The position numbers and the translations under genes were made by a program. From Candidatus Kaiserbacteria bacterium CG_4_10_14_0_2_um_filter_50_16 (lineage in GTDB: Bacteria > Patescibacteriota > Minisyncoccia > Phycocordibacterales > Phycocordibacteraceae), in contig PFPP01000037.1 in NCBI GenBank assembly GCA_002793115.1, positions 1 to 5,856 of the forward strand: DNA of 5,856 nucleotides. The letters run 5' to 3'. Shown piece by piece: positions 1-5,603 of the stretch (its first letter is position 1; every line of letters begins with the position of its first letter). The notes under the pieces are model-generated. The model saw only the letters and a list, made by a program, of their open reading frames with translations, did not search any database and had not been told where the DNA came from.

Positions 1-186
1 GTCGCCGGCTTCTGCAAGCTTCGCAAATTCATCGCGCTTATCCTCCGCGAGCTTCCTGAGTACCGAAAGCGTCGCGGCCTTAAGCGCAACTTCGCCGAAC
101 TGCCCGATGAGCGCTTGCTGTTCCTCCGTCGGGAGATCCTTGATGCCGAGATCGGCGGCAATTGCAACTGTTAATTCGTCTTGCAT
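1..186 (-). CDS. DUF5663-like small protein, 3' end beyond window (partial)
   Basis: The first 62 residues of an open reading frame that starts at the ATG at 186-184 (MQDELTVAIAADLGI...) and leaves the window without a stop. The visible part is charged and helical: a short hydrophobic N-terminal stretch, a 'DLPTEEQQALIGQFGEVALKA' type helix (residues 18-38), then a Lys/Glu-rich helix (43-60). This layout matches my memory of DUF5663, a short family of unknown function frequent in Patescibacteria, often next to larger membrane or secretion genes. No membrane segment or catalytic motif is visible. It follows the 529-aa membrane-protein gene by 20 bp on the same strand and has its own extended -10 box 7 bp before the ATG, so it may be transcribed both with the operon and alone. 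No Shine-Dalgarno sequence precedes it. Family assignment is by pattern recognition; function is unknown. Confidence 0.8.
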   Translation of the reverse strand, partial: MQDELTVAIAADLGIKDLPTEEQQALIGQFGEVALKAATLSVLRKLAEDKRDEFAKLAEAGD

Positions 187-193
187 AGGTAAC

Positions 194-202
194 ATTGTAG
201 CA
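194..202 (-). promoter_or_regulatory. Extended -10 promoter TGCTACAAT for the DUF5663-like gene
   Basis: Read on the minus strand, the 20-bp gap between the 529-aa gene and the DUF5663-like gene holds TGC TACAAT, a TGn extension plus a hexamer differing from TATAAT at one position. It ends 7 bp before the ATG at 186, so transcription would begin at or within about two bases of the start codon. I see no convincing -35 box; an extended -10 can work without one. The element fills nearly the whole gap. Prediction from sequence only. Confidence 0.5.
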
Positions 203-206
203 TAGA

Positions 207-1796
207 TTATTTGATAACTTGTTTGAAATCTTCCGGTCCAGGCGCTTTCATAAAGGATGAGAACCAGCCAAGAAAACCTCCAGTACGTATTGGTGCGCCA
301 GGAATTACTTTACCATCGACAAGACTCCATGGAATACGGGTCGCGCCGTTATCATCTGCGTTAAAAACAACTTTATGAGGATTTTCAGTAAGGTATTTCA
401 CAATAGCATTGATCTTCTCAGTTGGCGAACCGCCGTAGACGAATAAGTGTTTTGCTCCCGCGTCGGCATAGATGTGCGGCTCGTAGATTTCTATATGAAG
501 GCCTGAAGGATTCGTGACATACGAAGCCGGCGGCTCGCCCAGAGGTGGTTCGTGTGCGATAGCAGGGACCGATTCAACAGGATGAGATGGCTGTTCGACG
601 GCATGATGGACCAATGAAGTTTCGGGATGATGAATCGCCGGCGTTACATGCGCGCCCTCTGGAGCATGGACAAAACTGGTGTGGTTCGTTGATATATGAA
701 TTGCGCCGCTGGAAGGATCGATGGACAAATGGTCTCCTGGATTGATTTGTACGCTCGTACCATCAGGATTGAAAAATCCGTGTTTAGTGTCGCCCGCGAT
801 TTGGTGCACTACTTTATCTATCGATTGTGCATCCGCTGTGAGCAGTTTGTGGATGTCGCTATCTTCAGCGTACTTGCTTGGATCAAGGTGTTTGTCCTGC
901 AACTGCTCCCAGAGCCGCTTCGCCAGATATTCATACCCGTGCCCATGCGACGCCTCAATAGTCGGCATTTCGACTGGAACTTCAACTGCCGGTATAGTGA
1001 CAGATTCTGGTACGTGGGCAGGTTCAGTAATGACTTCATTCACGCCCGCGTCCGCAACGGGCGCGGTATGAGGCGCATCAGGAGTCACCGACACATCAGC
1101 TGTAGGTTCATGGTGCCCAAAGATACCACTGAGCCATTCATTCACGCCAAGCGCGTTCAGTGCCTCCACCCCCTCGTGTACTGCGACGATTGTTGCTCCC
1201 ATATAGACCGCCGCGAGCGCAACTGCATATGTATTCTTCGCAAGTTCAGATTTATTCGCAAGCCAATGTTCTGGGTCCTTTTCTATTTTCGCATTGAGTT
1301 TCTTGCGCTTATTTATAGCAAGACCAACGGCACCGACAACACGCTGACCGTAGAGAGCTGTGGCGAGTACCCCGGAGATTATAGGAGCCACGGTCGACGT
1401 AAGAGATACTCCAGCGACTAAACTGCCTGTCACAAAAAGTTTTTTCGCCCAATGCAATTTATTATACATTTCGATACCAGAACCAATAAACTCTACGACT
1501 TTCGGTCCTAACTTTTTTGTCTCTATGTCTAATTCTTCCGAACGGTTTGTGAGGTTCTCCTCCCGAAGTTTCCTATATTCTTCATGTTTTTTCTTATGGT
1601 GGCTTATAGCAATGGACAACTTTTCATGCCACTCCTCTGGTGTGGATTCATCATTCTGAATCCCCTGGAACGATTTCTCTTCCGTTTCTTGTCTATGACA
1701 ATTACGGAGACCTTGAGCTTCCAGATCCAGCATTTCTGCCCGCACATGCCGGTCAGTATCCTCAACTGAAGAAAATCGTGATGGTCTTTCTTTCAT
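207..1796 (-). CDS. Membrane-anchored protein of unknown function with Pro/His-rich linkers
   Basis: A 529-residue protein that I cannot assign to a named family. Residues 1-118 are charged and probably cytoplasmic, with a Lys/Glu-rich, coiled-coil-prone stretch at about 55-98. Residues 119-161 are hydrophobic and Gly/Ala-rich, forming one long helix or a hairpin. A second membrane segment lies at about 189-211. Then follow a low-complexity Pro/Val/Glu/Ala linker (227-283), a compact region (285-370) with an INPGDHLSI motif at 351-359 that recalls LysM-like or secreted modules, a His/Pro-rich linker (376-425), and a C-terminal domain (430-529). The number of membrane passes is ambiguous, so it is unclear whether the C-terminal domains are outside. 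The ATG lies 7 bp after the TGA of the upstream ATPase gene, with no Shine-Dalgarno sequence and no close -10 box, so it is probably co-transcribed and translationally coupled. A membrane partner or scaffold for the ATPase is a plausible but unproven role. The 5' third is visibly more AT-rich than the ATPase gene. Confidence 0.85.
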   Translation of the reverse strand: MKERPSRFSSVEDTDRHVRAEMLDLEAQGLRNCHRQETEEKSFQGIQNDESTPEEWHEKLSIAISHHKKKHEEYRKLREENLTNRSEELDIETKKLGPKVVEFIGSGIEMYNKLHWAKKLFVTGSLVAGVSLTSTVAPIISGVLATALYGQRVVGAVGLAINKRKKLNAKIEKDPEHWLANKSELAKNTYAVALAAVYMGATIVAVHEGVEALNALGVNEWLSGIFGHHEPTADVSVTPDAPHTAPVADAGVNEVITEPAHVPESVTIPAVEVPVEMPTIEASHGHGYEYLAKRLWEQLQDKHLDPSKYAEDSDIHKLLTADAQSIDKVVHQIAGDTKHGFFNPDGTSVQINPGDHLSIDPSSGAIHISTNHTSFVHAPEGAHVTPAIHHPETSLVHHAVEQPSHPVESVPAIAHEPPLGEPPASYVTNPSGLHIEIYEPHIYADAGAKHLFVYGGSPTEKINAIVKYLTENPHKVVFNADDNGATRIPWSLVDGKVIPGAPIRTGGFLGWFSSFMKAPGPEDFKQVIK

Positions 1797-1803
1797 ACGT
1801 TTA

Positions 1804-4608
1804 TCAGTGCGAAAGATACCGCTCGCGAATCATATTTTCAACAGTAGCACGATCGCGACCATAGGTGAGCGAGGAGAGATGGATAAGATCATCCACCTGT
1901 GCGTGGTTCCCAAGCGGCAGATCAGGCGTTTTCATATCGAACGGCTTCTGTGGAATGCCGCCCGCGAGCATTTTCACGTAGGCGTTACGGTTCTCGATAT
2001 TGACGAAATCGAGCGTCTCGAAGACAGGTGCGAATTGTTTCGCGAAAAACTCCGCGTCCTCTTCACCGACGCGGAAGACGGCCATATTCCCAACGTTACC
2101 GAAGACCGCATTGCGCGTCTTCTCTTCTATCTGCTTAAGAAATTGGTGCGCAACTGTAAGAGAGAGTTTATATTTTCTCGCTTCTGAGAGAATACCAGGT
2201 ATAGAATCGGTAGTTACATTCTGAAATTCATCAATATATAAATAGAACGGTGGATAAGGCGTAGAGCCAGCAAATTGGCGTGTATCCGCGCGAGAGAGCG
2301 CCGCCATAAATAGCTTACCAACGACAATAAGACCGAGAAGGTTCGCATTCTTTTCTCCGAGACGGCCTTTAGAGAGATTGATGAGCAAAATCTTTTTCGT
2401 ATCCATCACATCGCGGAACTTAAATGATGATTCTTGTTGCCCAACAATCGGGCGGATGAAATCGTTGGAGGTGAAGTCGTCAAATTTGTTGGTGATGTAG
2501 GGTACGATGTTCTCGAGCGAGGCCTCGCCGCCAGCTTTGGTTGCAATCTCCTGCCAAAATTGGTTCACGATCGGGTTCATGCTCTTACTAAGCTTCTCTC
2601 TGCGGAATTCGCTGTTGGCGAGCACGCGTGCGATGTCCAGAATGGTTGAGCCGCTCGCTGGATCCTCCATTACGAGCTGGGTCGCATTACGGAAGTATTG
2701 TTCGAAGGCTGGTCCCATAGACTCAGGCACATCGCCATAGAGACGGCGGAAGATCATCAAGAGTTCGTTGACAATGAAGGTCTTCTGCTCGGGACGCGAC
2801 AGGTCATATTCAAGAAAGTTGAGTGCGAACGGCCGCGAGAGATCGGCTGGGTCGAAGTAAATAACATCCTTATAGCGCTCTGGTGGCACCGCCGCGAGAA
2901 TATCGAGTATGTCGGAACCATGCGGGTCGATGAAGCAACAACCATCGCCATTTTTAATATCTTGGATGATCATTGATTTCATGAGCCCGGTCTTGCCGGT
3001 ACCGGTCTGGCCGATGATGTAGAGATGCCGCAGGCGATCTTCGGGATCAAGATACACACGCGTCTCCAGCCCGCGATAGGAGTTGATTCCGAGAAGCGCG
3101 ACTCCGCCAGCTGGCGGATGCGGGAGAGAGAGCGGTGCGGGTGCATGAGTGAAGCGCGTTTGCTTCAGGTGCGGCGAGGATTCGATGCCCGACGGCGGGA
3201 AGTGATACATAGTCGTCAACTCGCGGAGCGAAAGGGGAAGAGCCGATGGGTCTGGAAGACGGAAGGAAAAATCTTCAAACGTCCTCGACACCTGTTTCCC
3301 TGCCGGTAGGCGGGTGAATGTCAGCCGGTTCCCTTGCGTACTCGCAAACTGATTAAATGATGCTTCAAGATCGCCTAACACTTGTCCAGCAGTGCGTTCA
3401 TTGCCTGAAGAAACAATAAGGCGCACTGTCGCACCAATAATGGGTGTCGAGATCTTCTTTTCCACCTGTTCTATATACGATTTATTCTCCTCAATCTGAC
3501 GGGTCTCGGCCTGTTTCGCCTTCTCCACATCCTTCGGCTTGTTTGAGAAAAGCGTACGTCCGATATCGCGAGCAAATTCCCCGAGTGCGGTTTCAGGCGT
3601 CGAAAAGGCCGCTGATTTTTTTTCGCCTTTACGCAGAGCCTGCAGAATTTTCCGATAGTGCTTTACATGGCGATCTCCTCGCGGTTCAACAATGATCTGC
3701 AATGCCGCGCCCTCGCCAGCGTGTTCTATTTTGGCGAACGCATTAATGATCGTATTAATTGGATCGTAATCGAAGTCGGTGTAATAGGTGAGCGGCAACG
3801 AAGGATGCTCGGTAAAATGTGCCGTCGAAGCTATCGAGGTTCCACCGCTGGCGAATATATTGTAGTCGTACGGCTGCGGCACCAAGTGCGCATCTGGGAA
3901 TAGAGCGATGAGCTGTTTTTCGAATAGATTGCATTTACTGTTGGGCACCGCCGCATAGAATTGGAGCTCGGGACTGTCCGCAGGCACCGCGAGTTCGAGC
4001 GCGTAGTAGTGCGGCTCACCGCTAGCCGCATCCTCGACTGAGAGAAGACCAGCATAGAATTGTTCCATGCTGGAAATGAGCTCCTTAAGCGTCTTCGCGC
4101 GCGCGTTCGGTTCGGCGGCCTTCGGCCCGGGAAGCGCTATTTCATAGAGCGTCATCTTCAGTGCTTGGAAGCGTGGCGCCTTTTCATCAATACCGTGAGC
4201 GAGAAGCCCAGTCGCGATATAGCGAACAAGGTACCGATGGAAGTCATCTGTAACGTGCGGGTTGTGAAGTTTCTCGAGCACTGCGAGTGCATTTTTGATT
4301 CCCTTCTCCCCCATTGTCTGTTGCAGACTTTTGATCGCCTGTTCGCTACCTCCGAGATTGAGTTCGGCGAGTATCGCCTCCACCTCGCTGTTTTTCGTCG
4401 CCTCGCTGATACGATACTCGGGCGCAAGAATCTCGACAGGAGCAACGTGATGTGCATGAATCTGTTCTGAAATAATACGTACTCGCTCTGGTGAACCGGC
4501 TTGTTCTGGTCCCTGCCGAAGAGCAATTTCCGCTTCCTTGCGCGCTATCCGTTCGCGAAGATACGCAAGCTCTTCCTCGGGCGTGGACAACGTTTGTATT
4601 GATTCCAT
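1804..4608 (-). CDS. TraD/VirD4-like DNA-binding ATPase (type IV secretion-type), soluble form
   Basis: A 934-residue P-loop ATPase of the type IV coupling protein/HerA-FtsK group, which uses ATP to pump DNA or protein substrates across or along a membrane. Residues 9-33 form a short coiled coil. Residues 60-480 are a large region with no motif I recognise, a region usually left as unknown function in Patescibacteria. The ATPase core begins near 503: Walker A GQTGTGKT (533-540), the FIDPHGSD motif (559-566), LLINLSKGRLGE (741-752), Walker B LYIDEF (790-795), and a HQ-type motif after it (AHQFLKQI, 820-827). These are the motifs and order seen in proteins annotated as 'type IV secretion system DNA-binding domain' or 'TraM recognition' proteins. 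Unlike classic VirD4/TraD it has no N-terminal transmembrane helices, so membrane recruitment must come from elsewhere, possibly the next gene. It heads a probable operon. The ATG at 4608 is favoured because a -10 box lies 7 bp before it. Two GC-rich palindromic elements are embedded at residues 433-439 and 498-502. The exact transport role is not shown by the sequence. Confidence 0.9.
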   Translation of the reverse strand: MESIQTLSTPEEELAYLRERIARKEAEIALRQGPEQAGSPERVRIISEQIHAHHVAPVEILAPEYRISEATKNSEVEAILAELNLGGSEQAIKSLQQTMGEKGIKNALAVLEKLHNPHVTDDFHRYLVRYIATGLLAHGIDEKAPRFQALKMTLYEIALPGPKAAEPNARAKTLKELISSMEQFYAGLLSVEDAASGEPHYYALELAVPADSPELQFYAAVPNSKCNLFEKQLIALFPDAHLVPQPYDYNIFASGGTSIASTAHFTEHPSLPLTYYTDFDYDPINTIINAFAKIEHAGEGAALQIIVEPRGDRHVKHYRKILQALRKGEKKSAAFSTPETALGEFARDIGRTLFSNKPKDVEKAKQAETRQIEENKSYIEQVEKKISTPIIGATVRLIVSSGNERTAGQVLGDLEASFNQFASTQGNRLTFTRLPAGKQVSRTFEDFSFRLPDPSALPLSLRELTTMYHFPPSGIESSPHLKQTRFTHAPAPLSLPHPPAGGVALLGINSYRGLETRVYLDPEDRLRHLYIIGQTGTGKTGLMKSMIIQDIKNGDGCCFIDPHGSDILDILAAVPPERYKDVIYFDPADLSRPFALNFLEYDLSRPEQKTFIVNELLMIFRRLYGDVPESMGPAFEQYFRNATQLVMEDPASGSTILDIARVLANSEFRREKLSKSMNPIVNQFWQEIATKAGGEASLENIVPYITNKFDDFTSNDFIRPIVGQQESSFKFRDVMDTKKILLINLSKGRLGEKNANLLGLIVVGKLFMAALSRADTRQFAGSTPYPPFYLYIDEFQNVTTDSIPGILSEARKYKLSLTVAHQFLKQIEEKTRNAVFGNVGNMAVFRVGEEDAEFFAKQFAPVFETLDFVNIENRNAYVKMLAGGIPQKPFDMKTPDLPLGNHAQVDDLIHLSSLTYGRDRATVENMIRERYLSH
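3103..3118. repeat. In-frame palindrome TCCGCCAGCTGGCGGA
   Basis: A perfect 16-bp inverted repeat inside the ATPase gene. It encodes PPAGG (residues 498-502) in the linker just before the ATPase core. Its inner 14 bp, CCGCCA(GC)TGGCGG, differ only in the two central bases from the palindrome at 5839-5852. Short palindromes of this kind, coding for PPAGG or LPAG-type peptides, are dispersed in many Patescibacteria genomes as I remember them. A transcript copy could form a short hairpin, but nothing here shows a function. Confidence 0.6.
3299..3314. repeat. Degenerate GC-rich palindrome inside ATPase gene
   Basis: On the minus strand this reads CCCGCC TACC GGCAGG: two six-base arms with one mismatch around a four-base centre. 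It encodes the RLPAG part of RLPAGKQ (residues 433-439) within the ATPase. It resembles the CCCGCC...GGCAGG-type palindromes that recur in Patescibacteria genomes, and lies about 180 bp from the perfect palindrome in the same gene. Because it is imperfect, chance within a GC-rich coding region is a real alternative. Confidence 0.35.
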
Positions 4609-4615
4609 CTGTTCT

Positions 4616-4623
4616 AGTATACT
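4616..4623. promoter_or_regulatory. Shared palindromic -10 element AGTATACT, divergent promoter
   Basis: The 23-bp gap between the divergent ATPase and DedA start codons is centred on AGTATACT. Read rightward, TATACT (4618-4623) ends 8 bp before the DedA ATG at 4632. Read leftward, TATACT (4621-4616) ends 7 bp before the ATPase ATG at 4608. Both match the -10 consensus TATAAT at five of six positions. Rightward, a weak -35 candidate TTGTAT lies at 4594-4599 with an 18-bp spacer, inside the ATPase gene. Leftward I find no -35 box, only an A-rich stretch. Reciprocal, overlapping -10 boxes from sequence symmetry are a known basis of bidirectional transcription in bacteria; the assignment here is by position and motif only. 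Confidence 0.6.
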
Positions 4624-4631
4624 GCATCTGA

Positions 4632-5249
4632 ATGGATAATTTTCTTATTGCAATCGTACATCTCGACCCGATTGCCATAGTGCAGGCTGGCGGTTATCTC
4701 GGCATTGCTCTTCTTATCTTCTCCGAAAGTGGGCTCCTTATCGGCATATTCTTTCCGGGTGACTCGCTCCTGTTCGTCGCCGGGCTTCTTTCTGCCAGCG
4801 GATTTCTCTCGGTAGTGCCGCTTATCCTCATCGTCATGTGCGCGGCGATACTCGGCGACTCGGTCGGATATTGGTTCGGCACAAAGGCGGGTGATACGTT
4901 CTTCCAACGAAAAGATTCACGTTTTTTTAAACAAGTATACGTGACTCGCACACAAGAATTTTTCGCGCAGTATAGCGGCCGCACAATTGTCCTAGCGCGC
5001 TTCGTGCCTGTCGTGCGCACAATTGCGCCAATTCTCGCTGGCATCGGTACAATGAGCTATCGGACGTTCTTTTCTTATAACGCGCTCGGTGGACTTTTGT
5101 GGAGCTCAGGGATGATCTCGCTCGGTTACTTCCTCGGTTCGCTGATTCCGAATAGCGAACATTACATACTTCCTATCTCGCTCACCGTTGTCGCCATTTC
5201 TTTCTCGCCGATCTTTATAAACTTCGCTCGAGGCAAGCGAGAAGCTTAA
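4632..5249 (+). CDS. DedA family membrane protein
   Basis: A 205-residue protein of the DedA/SNARE-associated (VTT) family. These are polytopic inner-membrane proteins linked to lipid-carrier or phospholipid translocation and to proton-motive-force homeostasis. Length is close to the family norm. Hydrophobic segments lie at about 13-50 (re-entrant type), 56-76, 117-137, 146-172 and 177-198. Hallmarks are SESG...FPGDSLL (31-47), GD...GYWFG (75-83), ARFVPVVRT (122-130), and AG...M......N..G...W (136-157). Glu32, Asp44, Arg123 and Arg129 have the same mutual spacing as the four residues I recall as essential in E. coli YqjA (39, 51, 130, 136; constant offset of 7), so the protein looks functional. 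The ATG at 4632 follows a -10 box by 8 bp and has no Shine-Dalgarno sequence. The substrate cannot be deduced. It converges on the holin-like gene with one base between stops. Confidence 0.93.
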   Translation: MDNFLIAIVHLDPIAIVQAGGYLGIALLIFSESGLLIGIFFPGDSLLFVAGLLSASGFLSVVPLILIVMCAAILGDSVGYWFGTKAGDTFFQRKDSRFFKQVYVTRTQEFFAQYSGRTIVLARFVPVVRTIAPILAGIGTMSYRTFFSYNALGGLLWSSGMISLGYFLGSLIPNSEHYILPISLTVVAISFSPIFINFARGKREA

Positions 5250-5250
5250 T

Positions 5251-5586
5251 TTAATAACGATTCCAAGAATAGAATACCCAATTAATAACCACGAGCGCGA
5301 GAGCGAAAAAAAGCGCAGTCAAGAATCCGTCGACAAGGAAACCCGGCACGAAATATGATGCGAGAAGCACGAGAACCGCATTAATGACAAGCGAGAAGAG
5401 TCCGAGCGTGAGGATATTGATCGGAAGCGTGAGGATAAGGAGAATGGGGCGGATGAAAAGGTTGAGCGCGCCGAGGACGACTGCGGCGATAAGCGCGCCG
5501 ACAAGCGTGACCGAAACGCCCGGGACGATGTATGCCGCAATCAGGATCGCAAGAGCCGCGACGAGCCAATGGGAAAAGAGTTTCAT
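5251..5586 (-). CDS. YvlD-like / phage holin superfamily IV membrane protein
   Basis: A small, very hydrophobic protein of 111 residues with four predicted membrane helices (about 5-21, 27-50, 54-77 and 85-105). The core N-L-F-I-R-P-I-L...LTLPINILTLGLF...INA (residues 42-70) is the signature of the family named 'mycobacterial 4TM phage holin, superfamily IV' (Pfam PF04020, including Bacillus YvlD). Despite the name, these are widespread chromosomal proteins and a lytic function is not established; no phage genes are nearby. An upstream in-frame TTG at 5592 would add two residues, but it lies only two bases after the -10 box, so a transcript from that promoter would not contain it. I therefore chose the ATG at 5586. 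The gene follows the ZIP gene by 9 bp without a Shine-Dalgarno sequence and may be both co-transcribed and expressed from its own promoter. Confidence 0.9.
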   Translation of the reverse strand: MKLFSHWLVAALAILIAAYIVPGVSVTLVGALIAAVVLGALNLFIRPILLILTLPINILTLGLFSLVINAVLVLLASYFVPGFLVDGFLTALFFALALVVINWVFYSWNRY

Positions 5587-5594
5587 ATGCAAAG

Positions 5595-5603
5595 ATTATA
5601 CCA
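5595..5603 (-). promoter_or_regulatory. Extended -10 promoter TGGTATAAT for the holin-like gene
   Basis: On the minus strand the sequence reads ATTTGGTATAATC: a consensus TATAAT (5600-5595) with a TGn extension (TGG, 5603-5601). It ends 8 bp before the ATG at 5586, predicting a start of transcription within about two bases of the start codon. The hexamer overlaps the TAA stop codon (5598-5596) of the upstream ZIP gene, so one stretch serves as both gene end and promoter. No clear -35 box was found. This is the strongest of the promoter matches in the window. Confidence 0.6.

Noticed and set aside
696..1421. Long plus-strand open frame (241 codons) opposite the 529-aa membrane-protein gene
   Set aside because: Its translation is rich in Arg, Cys and Phe without domain structure, and it lies fully antisense to a gene with clear membrane segments and linkers. 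It is a shadow of the minus-strand codon pattern.
4060..4470. Plus-strand open frame of 136 codons opposite the ATPase N-terminal region
   Set aside because: No recognisable motif, no promoter near its start, and fully inside a well-supported ATPase gene on the other strand.
4614..4907. Minus-strand open frame of 97 codons antisense to the DedA gene
   Set aside because: Highly charged, no family resemblance; it lies opposite the well-supported 5' half of DedA and its end runs into the shared promoter gap.
4979..5029. Direct repeat CGCACAATTG within DedA (two copies about 40 bp apart)
   Set aside because: Both copies encode Arg-Thr-Ile in conserved family positions, so the repeat is explained by the protein sequence and codon choice.
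5222..5253. Possible terminator hairpin at the end of DedA (CTTCGCT ... AGCGAGAAG followed by CTTAATTTAATAA)
   Set aside because: The stem needs a two-base bulge and the following tract is mixed A/T rather than a T-run, so it is too weak to call.
5251..5592. Prophage or lysis cassette suggested by the holin-like protein
   Set aside because: The family name is historical; such proteins are common on bacterial chromosomes, and no endolysin, integrase or other phage gene is present here.
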